DNA of 64,000 nucleotides from Rhodotorula mucilaginosa (GCA_034406715.1 CP137864.1:1116001-1180000), one strand, 5' to 3'; shown: positions 1 through 11,560, counted from the stretch's first letter. Program-made: numbers and translations. The notes: generated from the sequence alone by a model not told the origin.

Positions 1-629
1 TTGTTGCCGCACGGCGAAGTACAAAGCCTGACACGTTCCCGTTTGCCATCAGCCCTGGCACGAGATCACTGGCGAGAAGAAGAACAAGTACCTCGCCGAC
101 AAGAACGACTACGAGCAGGAACAGGGCATCGCGCCGGCCGCCGCCGTCGTCCCCAAGGAGCCCAAGAAGCGCGGCCGCAAGTCGAACGCCGAGAAGGCGG
201 CGTTGGCTGCCGCTGCTGCCGTCTCCGCTGCTGCCGACATCCCCGTCGAGGACAGCAACAAGAAGAAGAAGGTCAGTCCACTCTCCCATCCGAGATCTCT
301 CTCTCTCTCTCGAGTGCACAGCACAGCTATACTGACTAGCATCGACTGACTTGCACCGGAGTAGGCTGTTGCTGTATGTTGAGCCTTGCCCAAGCTTCGA
401 TACGACCTGCCACGAGTCCTGCGATCACTGACTTTCTTTCCCCGTTGCTTCCGCCCCGCGTGTCCAACAGCAACCCGAAACTGAGTCGGATTCGGACGAC
501 TCGGACGACGACGACGATTCGGACGACGACGACGACTCGTCCGAGGAAGAGTCCGAGGCGTCGCCGGTCCCGGTCCCCGTCAAGGTCAGCAAGAAGGACA
601 AGCACAAGTCGAAGAAGTCGAAGCACTAA
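1..629 (+). CDS. HMG-box protein with acidic/lysine-rich tail (3' end only)
   Basis: Only the 3' part is in the window; bases 1-52 look like the end of an intron (CTGAC branch, CATCAG acceptor). The exon at 53-271 opens with the end of an HMG box: W-H-E-I-T, EKKNKYLADK and an NDYEQE helix end fit the W...EK..Y...D...Y.. pattern of the third helix. A basic patch (KEPKKRGRKS, AT-hook-like) and an Ala-rich stretch follow. The last exon, 471-629, encodes a run of Asp/Ser/Glu and then Lys-rich repeats ending SKKSKH. This layout fits a chromatin architectural protein of the NHP6/HMGB kind with an acidic tail; nuclear location is inferred. A 9-nt exon at 365-373 (Ala-Val-Ala) probably lies between introns 272-364 and 374-470. 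Any second HMG box would be upstream of the window. Confidence 0.68.
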
Positions 630-1058
630 AGAGGGGGTGCCTGAATCATCGCTTGGAGAATATGGTGGAATAGGAGGGAGGGAGCTCTCAAAATTTGCGC
701 CTCAGGGTGGCCTTGTGTGCCGATCCAGGTCGGCTTGGTCTCTGTTTTAATCTTTTCCCATGTTTCTTCTTCTGCTCCCGCTTTTTGTCCCCGAGTCCCG
801 CTGCTGTCTGTCGTCCGTAAACAATGATACCAACCCATTGTCCACACCTTGCTCGAGTTTGCGGATCGGGGAGCGCCTGAAGGTTGCGAACGAGGACGAA
901 AGCATCTCATAACAAGCGCGGCAAAGCGGAAGAGGGTGTGCTACAAGCGAAGGAGAAGGGGTATATTGCGAGTGAAGAAGAGGGTACAATCTGTGCTGGA
1001 TGGTGGGTATAGATATATGCAGAGAGGCCGTGCGAGTCGAAAACGGGCGGCATCCGCG
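630..1058. other. Convergent 3' intergenic region
   Basis: This spacer lies between the stop of the HMG-box gene (+) and the stop of the TPR gene (-). It should hold both 3' UTRs and polyadenylation signals. Several open frames cross it, but none has a recognisable domain or convincing splice sites. I see no RNA gene or mobile element. Confidence 0.5.
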
Positions 1059-2478
1059 CTAAGCGGCAGCGGAGGCGTCGTCGGCCTTGCTCGTCGACGC
1101 TTTAGCCGGCAACTCGGGCGCCGCCTGCTTGCCTTTTTCGCCCGAAGTCGACGCGCCCTTGTTCGAAGTTTCCGCCTCATCAGCGTCCACGATCTCGGTG
1201 ATCCTCGCGCCGCCGCCGCCGCCGCTGCTGTCGCCGTTGTCGGACTTTTTCGCCGCAAACGCCTTGCTCTTGGCGGCAAAGATCCCCCCTGCAAAAGGAC
1301 GCACAAATCCTCCATGATGAGCGTCTCAAAGAGAAGAATCGTAGACGAATCTCCGACGCACGGAACTGGAGGTCAGCCTTTTTCTGACGAGCCTTCTCGT
1401 CGAGCTCGAGTTTCTGGAGCGCGGCCGTGATGGCTGCGTCGGGGTGCTTCTTCTGCAGGTTCTGCAGCATCTTGCGACCTGTTATCCATCCACTCTAGTA
1501 CCGTCAGCCCTTGTTCACGAGGGGGCTCGGCGAACTCGGCTCGTGAACCGCGAGCTGCGAAAAGAGGCGCGGACAACGTACCGGTGTAGATTTCGCCGAG
1601 GCCCAGGCGCGCCTGAGCTTCGCGGAAGACGGCTTTGGGGTGGTCACTGTGAGAAGAGCGTGATTAGCTGTGCGAAATCCCTGCGAGAACCGACGGGGGT
1701 GCAGTGCTGTCACTGTGCTGCTCACCTGTGCAGCCGTTTCGCCGCTTCCGCCGACCTGAGCGCCTTCTGCCACTTCTCCTGCTTGATGTAGATGCTGTTT
1801 CCCCTCTCGGCAGTCATCAGCATCGAAGTGGACGTGTCAGTAGACATGCAAAAGGACGGACTTGGCCATGTTGAGGTGCGTGTTGAGAATCGCAGACTTG
1901 ACCTTCTCTCCCTGCGTCGGCTCGGAAGCGGTCTGCTTGCCCTTGCTGTCTCCGCCGCCACCGCCACTACCGCCGTCTTCCTTCTCCTTCTGTCCTTCCT
2001 CTGCTTCCTCGCTGCTGGAGTCGTCAGAGTCCTCAGCTGCCAGCGCCATTGATCCGCAGTTAGCGCTTTCTCAATCGAAGGTGGACCAGCGCAGTGAGAA
2101 ACGACGTACACTTGGCGAGAACGTCGAGATTCTGGATCGCAGACTCGAGACCTATCGGCGAGACCCGCCCGTGAGCTTGTAGCAAGCGACCGACGAAGCC
2201 TCAGGGTCGAGGGAGAGAGAAGCTCACTCACCTCTGAGCGCGAGCAGGACGAGGTGGTACGTCTTGAGAGCGCCTTGCAAGTCACCCGCGAGGAGTTGCT
2301 CGTTGCCCTCAAGCCTCTGCTTGAGCGTCTTGTCGACGTGCGCCTGCGTATACCCAGCGAGCGAACCCGGCGTCGTTCGAGCGAAAAGTGGGGCGACAGA
2401 CAAATTCTCGTTAGCCACGGACACACCACAGACGAGCGGGCGACTGACCTTGAGCGACTGCTTGGTGTACATGGTCAT
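1059..2478 (-). CDS. TTC9-like tetratricopeptide protein
   Basis: Eight exons join in frame: 2449-2478, 2232-2343, 2110-2151, 1862-2036, 1726-1794, 1582-1646, 1362-1478 and 1059-1288 (edges may be off by one), giving about 279 aa. The first TPR helix pair reads KTLKQRLEGNEQLLAGDLQ with YHLVLLALRGLES. An acidic Ser/Glu/Lys loop follows, then NTHLNMANIYIKQEKWQKAL and HPKAVFREAQARLGLGEIY, and a helix with NLQKKHPDAAI. A long loop after the first TPR and a last TPR with K.VFR.A are typical of the TTC9 family and of TPR co-chaperones of the FKBP type; there is no peptidyl-prolyl isomerase domain here. The C-terminal 75 residues are low complexity. The start is the first in-frame ATG (MTMYTK); a second ATG lies two codons on. 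A role as a chaperone adaptor is inferred from the fold only. Confidence 0.72.
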
Positions 2479-2772
2479 GGCTGCGACAACTTGCAGGGAG
2501 CGACAGGCGTGAGCGAGCGAGAGAGAGTCGAGAGAAGAGAGGCAAATTGTCAGTTTTCGCGGACGTCCGCCTTCGCCGTCGATGACGGCCAACGTATCAG
2601 CTAAAAGAGACACTGTTGTCTTGTTAATGGCATAGTGCATACAGAGGCAAAGGGGGGTATGTGATGCGTGTGGAATGGAATGCGGGATATGGCTCAGCGG
2701 GAAAATGATCATGTGCGGGACGAGTCCTGTCGACAGGAGCCCAGAAAGAGAAAGAGAGCGAGATGTATGAAT

Positions 2773-5134
2773 CTATGCCGTTACGGCGGCCCAGATGGCG
2801 ACAACCACGAGACCGGTGACGATGGCGCCACTCGATCCTGCCGCCACTCGGTTGTAAAAGACCCACTTGTCCAAGCCGGCAAAGCGCTCCTCGCCCACCC
2901 GGACGCTCCGGTCGTTCTTGGCCGCAACGGCAGCGGGATGGTCTCGAAGCGCACTGCCGCGCATAATGCGACCGCAGCCGCAGTCGGGTTCGCGGCATCG
3001 CCGGCCGCGTGTGGACCGGAACTCGCCGTCGAGCGAGCGGAGGTACCACCCGCCGATGAGCCAACACCACGGACCCAAGAAAAGCCCGGCCTGCAGGGAG
3101 AACCAATGAGGTCAGCAAAGTCTTGCCCGCAGGAACAAGACTGACCGCGAATGGTGGGGTGGGACTCACAAAAAGGATCAGCTTGGCCGGAACCACCTCG
3201 TCCAGGCGAGCGACCGGCGATGAGGTGACAAAGTCGATGAAAGAGTGCCAAGCAGACGCGCGAGGGGTAGTGTCGGCCTTGACGACATTCTGCACGGCGA
3301 CAGCGGTGTGTGCCATTCCTTCCGTGGTAGGCGCATCCGCTTGCGGAGTCGAAAGACCGTACCCGGCCGCTCGCATGAGCTGTACTTTGACGAGTCGAAG
3401 CGGCTCAGGACTGAAGGAGAACGAAGGCGAGCGGATGTTCAGGAACCGGTTCTGGGTCGGCGTGACGAGGAGGTGTTGAGGGGTTCGAACGTTTGGGCTA
3501 TTTGGTCGGCTCGGTGGAGTGACAAACTCCTGGAGATCGCTCATGCCCGCCTCCTCCCCATCGCGAGTCGACGTCGGTAGAGGTTTGACGGCCGACAAAC
3601 GGCGAGAGACGCCTCTCGTGGAAGACGTGGTCGCATCGACGAGCGAGTCTTGCGAAAGTGTCGACGAGCTCGTCCCATGGGGCAGGTCCTCCTCGGGGAT
3701 CGTAGTACTCGGTGGAGGAGAGATCGATACCGAGGGGATGAGGCGATGGGTCGTATCCTTCGGTGGCGGCGCCGGCGGAAGCGAGAGTCGCCGGTTGGCT
3801 CGCAGCGGGATGAGCGGGAAGTGATCGCGCTCCTCCTCGTGCGACACTGCGGAAGCACCCGGTTGGCCGTCGCCAAAGTCAAAGCCAAGGCCGACGGCGG
3901 AGGCTGGGCCGCCTGGGGACGCGCCCATTCGGTGCGGAACTGGCTTCCCATCGTCGTCTCCGTCGGAGGAACCTTTCAGGACGGGCGTGTCGTTCGGAGT
4001 CGAAGGTGCCGTTCGTGCAGTGCCTTCCCAGTCCGATTCGAATAAGGGAGACGGACCGTACTGGGTCGAGCCAAAGTCTGACTCTGACGGGGCCACGTCC
4101 CCGCGACGACGACGCCCGAGACGCAGATGGACTTCCGCGTCCTCCGCATACTTGTTGCGCTGGAGGAGTTGAAGGGGTAGAGGGTACACCTTGCTCGCCC
4201 TCGCTTCGATCGACATGCGGCGGGCGCGCGCCTGTTCCTGCTGAGAGGCGAACGAGGCGGAAAACTGCGGCGGGGCGGAGCGTGGCGGTGACATTTCCGG
4301 AATGAGTACGACATGGCCGTCACGGTGATCGTCGTCGTAATCGTGAGCAGGACTGTGGATCGCGGTTTCGAAGCGCGTCGTCGAAGGAAGCGGCGCGGTG
4401 TCGAGAAAGGCGCGTTCGCCCTCGACTGGGCGCTTGCCCTCGCGAACATTGGCGCGCCTCTGCGCAAATTCCGCATCGCCGTATTCGTCCTCCTCCGCTT
4501 CAGCGCGAGCAGTTAGCTGTGCTTGCGCGGCAGCGATCTCGGCTGCTCTGAACTGCGCGCGGAGGTCCATCGCGCTGGACGCTCGACTGTGTTTGGCGTC
4601 GACGAGCTGCCCACTGCTGCTCCGCACGAGCTGAGCCTCGGGAACGTCGTGCGCCGAAGGGATCATGTCGATCCCGACCCAATCAGAGGCGCCGCCGCGC
4701 GGCTCGACTTGCCACGACGACAAAGGTCCGGCGTGATAGAACTGCTCCTTGAGCTCCGCGGCGGTGGGTGGCGGTGGAAACTCGGCCTCGTAGCTAAAGT
4801 CGAGGTCGACATTGCTGCTCGTGCGGTGGGTTTCAGAGCTGCAGCCGCCTTGGCTCGACGAGGCGACCGGCGCGTGAGCGGCTTTGAACGATGCGAGCGA
4901 ATTGTGCGCCGTCAACGGTAGAGGAAACGCCGACATCTCCAGGGACCGTCGCGTCGACGTGCGCTGTTTGGCTTTAGAATCCGGAAGAGTCGGCAGTGGG
5001 GGCGCGGTCGGCGGCGGTGACGGTTGTCGTCGAGCGAGACTCTTGGAAGGACTGAGGATCAGGTGAGTCGGACGGTGCCTGAGAGCGGTGCCGATCCCGG
5101 CCCGATTATCGACGTCGACCTGCGAAGCTGCCAT
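2773..5134 (-). CDS. Disordered protein with C-terminal membrane segments
   Basis: Two exons: 3170-5134 and 2773-3090, joined across a 79-nt intron (GTGAGT, GCTGACC, CTGCAG). The first 600 or so residues are Ser/Pro/Ala-rich and look disordered, with short regular pieces (DLRAQFRAAEIAAAQ, VDLDFSYEAEFPPPP) and many Ser-Pro sites. The end is conserved-looking: WHSFIDFV, then a hydrophobic stretch created by the splice (AKLILF joined to AGLFLGPWCWLIGGWYL), a basic Cys/Arg patch (RGRRCREPDCGCGR), and a final hydrophobic helix (GAIVTGLVVVAIWAAV) that ends the protein. It is probably a tail-anchored or two-span membrane protein with a long cytosolic domain. I do not recognise a named family. The start is the first in-frame ATG (MAASQVDV); the open frame runs 26 codons further upstream without an ATG. 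The upstream region may hold a 5' UTR intron. Confidence 0.72.
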
Positions 5135-5285
5135 TTCTTCCCCTCTTCGTGTGGTGCTTGCGTCTCGGACCCGATCACTCGGCTTGACAGGGGTGATGTT
5201 GTTTGACGGCACAGGTCGAGGGCAGGCGTGAAGTGGACGGCAATGCGTGGGTCACTGATACGCGCTCGGCTCCCTTTCGACGTGG

Positions 5286-5803
5286 TTAACCAACTGGAGA
5301 GATCGGGAAGGGCTGGCGAGGTACGACGCGCAGACGAGTCGGCGAGTCGACGAGGTCGAGCCGGGGAGAAAGGAAGCGAAACGAGTGGGTTCCCTGTCAA
5401 GGTGACCGGTCAGCGTGCCGATCCCTTCCAATAACGAGCATGCCCAACGTACTGGAGGTAGCCAGGCCTTGTATTCGGCGCCGTCCGAGACGAGGGCCGA
5501 GGGTGTGACGAGGTCGAGTCGGAGCCTCGGAGGGGAGCAAGAGCGAGCCAAACACGGGCGGATCTCCTCGTAGAGCGCCGGGATAGGTCGAGCTGATGCA
5601 CGCCCGAGACGTACGAGCCTGCTTAGCTGCGCACAACCCGCTGCAGAGGCCTCGGCGAGCTGTTTGGACACCGCGCGGTTGATCTCGAACGGACTCCCCG
5701 CGAAGTCGGTCACGTGAGGCGCGCAATCTTCGCGACGAGCGCAAAACTTGCAAGTATAATAGTATGCGTTTAATGAGCGAGTATCACAACAACAGACCAT
5801 CAT
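5286..5803 (-). CDS. Doubtful small gene, or spliced 5' leader of the membrane-protein gene
   Basis: An ATG at 5803 opens a 117-codon exon (5453-5803). A very good intron follows (5394-5452, GTACGT donor, GCTGACC branch, TTGACAG acceptor), then a 36-codon exon ending at 5286. The product would begin MMVCCCDTRSLN and contain a CKFCARREDC cysteine cluster, but no family is recognisable and the composition is not clearly coding. The intron lies 260-320 nt upstream of the ATG of the membrane-protein gene on the same strand, so it may simply be a 5' UTR intron of that gene. The span from 5135 to 5928 holds nothing else that I can support. Confidence 0.3.
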
Positions 5804-5928
5804 CTATCTACACATGATGCGAATAAGGTCCAAAAGGGCGACGGCGAATGATTCGTTCTCACCTCCGCGAAGGACTGTCCATGCGAAAAGCGTCTCTCCT
5901 CTCCTTCCTCCAAGCACAGCGGGAACAC

Positions 5929-8900
5929 TCAAGCGTGCCCGCCACCCGCCATGCCGCGTCCGCCTCCGCCTGCAACTTGACCCGGAGGCGGCTGCAGCTT
6001 GCCCGGCGGGTTGAACTTTTCGTGCTCCTTCTTCCGCCGGAGCGCCTCTGCCAGTTCCTCCTCGCTCGGTCGCACGAGGGGACGTTTCGCGCCTCCGGGC
6101 GGTCGACGACCGAGGCGTTGCAGCTCCGAGTCGAGCGGGGCGGTGTCGTCGCGGAGTCGAGCGGCGCGCGCCTTCTCCTCGGCGGTTCGACGCATCGTCT
6201 TGGGCGCCAGAGCCGCCGCTTGCTGCACACGAGCCCATTTCTGAACCCACGTCCCTTCGCCCATCTGCGAGGTGAACGTCGGCGCCTCGGCAGCAGCGGA
6301 ACCATCGCCCGCCGGTCCGGCCCAGAGCGGCGCGGGAGGACGAGGCGCGTCGGGGCGAGCGCGCCAGAACGGGTGCGCCTCGGTCGAAAAGACCCAGTCG
6401 TCGAGGGAGAAGAAGTCGCGAGGCGAGAAGAGAAGGTAGTAGTACTTGAGCGTCTCGCCGAGGACGAAAGATTCCATCGAGTCTTCTTGCCTGGCCGGCG
6501 TCTGGCTGACGTCCTTGATCGTGGCGCTGCGGAACGCAAAGAGGTCAGCAAGAGTTACTTTCTGGCGTCGCAATTGGAGTTTGTTGACCTACAAGCCAGT
6601 CTCGGTGATGGAATGCTCGACCCAGTTGACAAACATGGTCCAGCCTTGATCTTGCCACTTGCGGTCGCCGGTCAAGCGCCACATGTAAAAGACGGATTCG
6701 ATCGTTTCGGGCCGGCCGATTTGACGCCTGTTGGCGGTACGCACTCCTGGTGGCTTACCGCGGGGAGTGAGTCTAGTGGGAAGGGTAGTGTCAATTAGGC
6801 AGCCACTTGCATCTTTTCCGTCCGGCGAGGGCTTACTGTTTCCCTCGATCATCTGCGCGGTAGTCTCGCGTCAGTCCCACATATGCCTTCGTGCGCCACG
6901 AAATCCGAGCGCGCACCTTTATAATCCATGACCACGAAGCGCGTAGGCTCGTCCGGCGAGTAGAACGTCGTAGACTCTCCGCCGATGCCGGTCGCGGATG
7001 ATTCGTACGTCCAGACGCAAGCATTCGTGACCTGAGTCAGACAGCATGGTCAGCACGTGAGAGAGGCGGTCGTACTCGTGGAGATGAGAGGGGTGCCCAC
7101 GTTGATCGCGACATCGAGATCGATCGGCCGTTTCAACAGCTTTGCACCGAGTCCGAACCTACGGAAAGGAAGGAAAGGGATGGTCAGACTGTGCTTGGCA
7201 CAACGAAAAGAACGGACTCAACTCACATGCCTCCGGCGAAGCAGGCAAGGTGTTGCAACTCTGCCTGCCACCCACCCCAGTTCATGGTCCCGAGGAGCGC
7301 CAAGTCGTGCCGGCCCGGAATGACCTCGAGCGGCCGGACGAGGTACTTCAAGACGCCGTCCATCGCCTCGCGGTACATCCTCGAGTACTGATCGTGCGAC
7401 ATCGAAGTGAGGTGCGCCTGCTTGATCAAGTACTCGTAGTAGCTGTCGGCGAGTCCGCCGAGGGTGTAGTCGCCTTGGAGGTTGTACGGGAAACTCGGGT
7501 CGATGAAAGCGGGCAAGAGAGTGCCCAACCGTCCGCGGTAGGTCGGCCCGTTTGCGAGGGTCGGATCCTTCGGTTCTTGAGCAGGCAAGAAGTGCTGATC
7601 GAGGGTGTCGAGCGCGCGCTGCGCCGCTCGGAAGTAGACCTCGTTCCCCGTCAACTGGCTCAACCGCGTCATCTCGAGCGTCATGCTGCCGACTTCGGCG
7701 AGCGACTGACGACCGTTGTGGCCGCCGTTGGGATTGCTGCCGATGATGTAGCGGTTGACAGGTAGACCGTACTCGGTGGCGAAAGCGGGGAGGAGCCAAT
7801 CGCCGAGTTCGGTCGCACGTTCGAGCATGAGCGGGTCGCCTGACAGTTCATAGGCGGACAAGAGACCGCCAAGGTACCGTATCGTGGTCTCAAACCAAGA
7901 GATTGTGCTGCGAGGTCAACGTCAGCGACCTTGGCAAAGCATTTGCATTTGCCAAATCTCATGCCTTGGGACTCACGCAGGACTGTGCTGGTCGTACTCC
8001 TTGATCCGGCGCGGGTCGGGGAAGCGGTTCGCCATCGGACCGACAGCCTTTGCTGCCGAATCCTCGTCCTCGGCCATCTCCATCGCTGCGAGATCGGGCA
8101 ATTTGGTCGAGAAAGTTTCCGAGCCACTCGGGGTAAGGTACGTAAAGTCGATGTCGGCGACGTGCTTGCGCGCGAGCGTGTACTCGTGAGACATGTTCAT
8201 CATGAGAAGAGTGTCGAGCGAGTCGACCAGCGTCGCTCCCCAACCTGCAAACAGGTGCCCGTGAATCAGCGAGTGTTGCAATCCAACAAGACCGGGCTCG
8301 GACGGCCACGCACCATTATAGTTATCGGACCATCTTCCCGAGACCGGAGAGAGTTCGTCGTGTCCGTAGGCATGAGTCGAGTACCCCTCCCAAGCGTGCA
8401 TGAACGCGCGCTTGACCCATTCTCGACGGCGCTTCTCCTCGACCGCGCGCGGATGGCTCGCGTCCCGTTCCCCTTCGACGACGCCTTGGTATTGCACGCG
8501 CGGCACGTCGGAGGACCGAGCGTGCTTCTTGGTCCCGATCTCGGACGCGAGCAAGCCCGGCGGCGGTTGCCAGCCGTGTTCCTTGCCGAGCTTGAGTAAC
8601 CTTTGCGGCACCATCTTGGGCCTGCCGGTCATGTCGTCAAAGTCGACTCCGGGCGCGAGGATCCCGTCGCCGGCGAGACCATCTTTGCGCCTCCCGGCCG
8701 CCTCGGCGGTGAACTCGAACGCTTTCAGCAAGTGGCGTGCCGGCGGGGGTTGCTGCGAGGGCGGATCCCGCGTCTGCTTCCAGCCTTCGTCTTCGCTGCC
8801 GAACCGAGACGGGCTGAGCCATTCGCGGCCCTTGAAGTGGACGTTCTCGACGCCGGCCCAGGGGTCGGGCCACGCAGGAGGGACGGGTCGTCTCGGCTGA

Positions 8901-9515
8901 GCGAACGCCGTCTCGTTGTATTCGGGCACGTCGGCGCCGTAGTCCAACTTGGGCTTCGAAGTCTCTTGGACAGCTGATGGAGCGGCTGTGGTGGTGTTTA
9001 TCGAAGCGTCTTCCGGCATAGGCCAGGTCGTCTGCCAGTTCTCGGCGACGACGGCCTCTTCTTCAATCTTGTCCACGGGAGCAGAGTCCTGCCAGCTCCG
9101 ACGACTGCGGGGAGCTCAGCGTCAACAGCAGTGTATGCTAGAGGGCGGACCGGAACGTCCTGCGCGGTGTGGAGACTCACACGAGGAGGACGAGGGTGAG
9201 AGCTGCGAGTCCGAGGACGGCCTTTCCGCGCAAGGTCCGCGCCTGCCGCTGCAGCGTCGTCGTCGCAGCTGACCAAGAATCTTGCCCTTGTCCAATCTCG
9301 CGCTCTTGCCCGTCGCTGGACCTTCCCTTGATGTCAAAGTCGAACGAACGCTGGTGAGAGAGTCCCGGTCTCTCGGACGTCTTGCCCCACGAGTAGCCGG
9401 AGGTCTCGCTGCCGTCGACGACAGCCTCCTTTTCGCTGTTCCCGGGCGAGTCTGTGCTCGGCGTTGACGCCAGGCGGGAGTACGACGGCGGAGAGCGCCT
9501 TCGCGTCGGCAGCAT
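5929..9515 (-). CDS. Class I alpha-1,2-mannosidase (GH47), type II membrane protein
   Basis: The protein trims alpha-1,2-linked mannose from N-glycans in the ER or Golgi. The N-terminus is a Ser/Pro-rich cytosolic tail followed by a signal anchor ([14 protein letters not shown]). About 200 residues of stem follow, then the GH47 barrel: [64 protein letters not shown]-like [56 protein letters not shown] and the closing STEAHPFW that supplies the calcium-binding Thr. The conserved acidic residues are all visible. A charged tail of about 150 residues after STEAHPF (Lys/Glu/Arg, then Gly-rich) is longer than in MNS1-type enzymes. Several short introns interrupt it; the first, at about 9077-9180, follows the anchor and uses GTGTGA or an overlapping donor. 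The start is the ATG at 9515 (MLPTRRRS); five more codons upstream begin with GTG only. Confidence 0.9.
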
Positions 9516-9937
9516 CTGAGCGTTTGGCACTTGCCTTCGGAAGCGCCGGGAAGACGGCTCTGAGGACTTGGGCGCTATGCACCCGATCTCAGAGACTGTA
9601 GCTGCAGCAGTGCACTCGGTGGAGTCGGTGTGGGGAGCTTCCTAACTGCAAGGGATCGACACGCAACTCGACGTCGACGTCGTCGACTCAGGCCGAACTC
9701 TCGAAACAACTTCGGCGAACCCTAATGTGGGTGCAGTACCTTGAGATAGTTTGATTGTTTAGGTCCAAGCTGTTCGAATCTCCTCTATCCCTGACACGGC
9801 AAGAGAAGGGTTTTGATGAAGAGGCTCCTCAGACTGGACAGGGGGACGCCCAGCGCAAGTCACCGACAGGCGAACGGTCGCAGCCTCGGGTTGGGTCCGG
9901 ATCCAACACTTTTGTATCGACGAGGCAAGGCATAGGC
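9516..9937. promoter_or_regulatory. Divergent promoter region, mannosidase / F-box-like gene
   Basis: This 422-nt spacer separates two start codons pointing away from each other. It contains a GACGTCGACGTCGTCGAC stretch near 9670-9690, which is partly self-complementary, but no element I can name with confidence. A tRNA-like B-box match (GTTCGAATC) near 9772 lacks the rest of a tRNA and is not one. Confidence 0.4.
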
Positions 9938-11560
9938 ATGGAGCACCTGGACAGTGCCCTCGAGGCTCTGCCCCACGAAATCAAGCTCGCCATCGCGTCG
10001 CACCTCGTACCGACTGCAGCCTCCTCGTCGTCTCGCCTTCGCCGCAACGTCGCACTGGCTCCTCTCGCCTCTGCCTCGCCCGTCCTGTACGCCGAGTTGG
10101 GTCACCTCGTCAACGCCGAAATCACCATCACCGACCGCGCACAAATCGAAAGGGTCGCCGACGCGGCGCCGAAACGGATCCGCGACCAAGTCAGGACCTT
10201 GCGCCTGCACGGCCCGGAGGCGTGGTGGTGGTCGCCGGCAGAGGTCGATACGCTCTTGCGGTCCCTCTCGCAGCTCTCAGAGCTCCACATCGCAGGCGGG
10301 TACAGCGGCACGAAGCAGCAACTCGTCGAGTCGCTCGCGGGGCAGACGCAGCTGCGGGTGCTCGAGGTCGACTTTGGAGGTGCACAACCTCGGTCGCCGC
10401 GAAGCTCGCCCGCACGGGTCGCTATCAGCAAGCTAGCAACGTCTACAGTGGCTACGCTGCCCTGGAACGCCAGGGCTGACAACCCTCGTCCCGTTCCAGG
10501 GCTGGCGGTCTCCTCTCCTCTCACTACTGCTTCAGATGGCTCCGGCAACTGCTCCTCTCCGGCGGACAGTGTGCGCACATCCCTGTCGCTCAAAAAGTCG
10601 CGAGAAGACTGCTGTCCCGAGGGCTGCGAAATCAGCCCCATGGGCTTTGTCCGAGCTAGCCTCGGGACTTGCCCTGCGCTCGTCGAGCTCCGGCTCGCAA
10701 ATATTGCTTCTGCTCCCTGCGAACCTTGTAATCGGTCCTCGAGCTCCAGCATGCTGCCACCGAGCAGTAGTCCCGCTGCATCGCTGCGGACCCTCCGCCT
10801 GGAAAGTTGCGCGCTGTCCGCTCCCGACCTCGTCAAACTCGCGACGTTCTCGTCGCTCGACCGATTCGAGCTCTTTCGCTGCTCCGGACTCTCGACGCAC
10901 GATATCGTCGACGCGCTCAAGGCCTCGACTTTACGCCACTTTGGATACGAAGCGCCCCCTCCTACGCCCGGGTCGCCCGCTTCCTCTCCTCGTCCGGCCA
11001 CGCGGTCCCGTCTTTCATCACCCTCGCAGCCGTGCACCTCCGCCACCGCCGACGCCCTCTTGCCGTACTTGAGTCAACTCGAGAGTCTGAGCCTCGTCGG
11101 GAACGTCCTCTCGCCCTCCGCGTTGGCCAGCCTCTCTCGGCAGACACCCTTCCTCAAGCGACTCTGCATCTCGGCGAATCCAGACATCTCGCTCGAGCAC
11201 CTCGCGAGCCTCGTCACCTGCCCCGCTCCGGGCGGTCAACTCGAGTACCTCGAGTACGAACCGCGCCCAAGGTCCAGGCAGAGTTCGCCTTTCGGTTGGT
11301 GCGACGCCTCAGCGCCGCCGAATGGAGTCGCTTCCGATCCTCACGCCGGCGATATCGAAGTCCTATGGAAGGCTGCCCTCGCTCTCAACATCTCGCTCGT
11401 CGGTTCGCCGTTCCGGGAAGTGCAGGACCGCTTCCGTTGGGCAACCCTCGAGGCGGAAAAGGCGCGGTCGAGAGCAGACGAGGCGGAAGTCCAGCTGCAG
11501 GTGCAGGCGGGGGCAGTCCGAACGAGGAGGAAGCGACCGAGTCTCGCGTGTGAAGCATAG
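9938..11560 (+). CDS. F-box-like leucine-rich-repeat protein
   Basis: A single uninterrupted frame encodes 540 aa, unusual here because most neighbours have introns. The start MEHLDSALEALPHEIKLAIASHL resembles an F-box (LP.E....I..HL), which would bind Skp1. Spaced leucine-rich repeats follow: VRTLRLHG, SQLSELHIAGGY, QLRVLEVDFGG, PALVELRLANI, SLRTLRLESC, RFELFRCSGLS, QLESLSLVGN, FLKRLCISANPD, QLEYLEYEP. Low-complexity Ser/Pro linkers separate the repeats. The C-terminus is a short coiled coil (RWATLEAEKARSRADEAEVQLQ cut by a basic tail). A role as the substrate receptor of an SCF ubiquitin ligase is the usual inference for this layout; the target is unknown. The open frame extends 61 codons upstream but has no other ATG. 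Confidence 0.7.
   Translation: MEHLDSALEALPHEIKLAIASHLVPTAASSSSRLRRNVALAPLASASPVLYAELGHLVNAEITITDRAQIERVADAAPKRIRDQVRTLRLHGPEAWWWSPAEVDTLLRSLSQLSELHIAGGYSGTKQQLVESLAGQTQLRVLEVDFGGAQPRSPRSSPARVAISKLATSTVATLPWNARADNPRPVPGLAVSSPLTTASDGSGNCSSPADSVRTSLSLKKSREDCCPEGCEISPMGFVRASLGTCPALVELRLANIASAPCEPCNRSSSSSMLPPSSSPAASLRTLRLESCALSAPDLVKLATFSSLDRFELFRCSGLSTHDIVDALKASTLRHFGYEAPPPTPGSPASSPRPATRSRLSSPSQPCTSATADALLPYLSQLESLSLVGNVLSPSALASLSRQTPFLKRLCISANPDISLEHLASLVTCPAPGGQLEYLEYEPRPRSRQSSPFGWCDASAPPNGVASDPHAGDIEVLWKAALALNISLVGSPFREVQDRFRWATLEAEKARSRADEAEVQLQVQAGAVRTRRKRPSLACEA

Noticed and set aside
9700-9800. Possible tRNA around a GTTCGAATC B-box match
   Set aside because: The T-stem does not pair properly and there is no A box or acceptor stem at the right distance.
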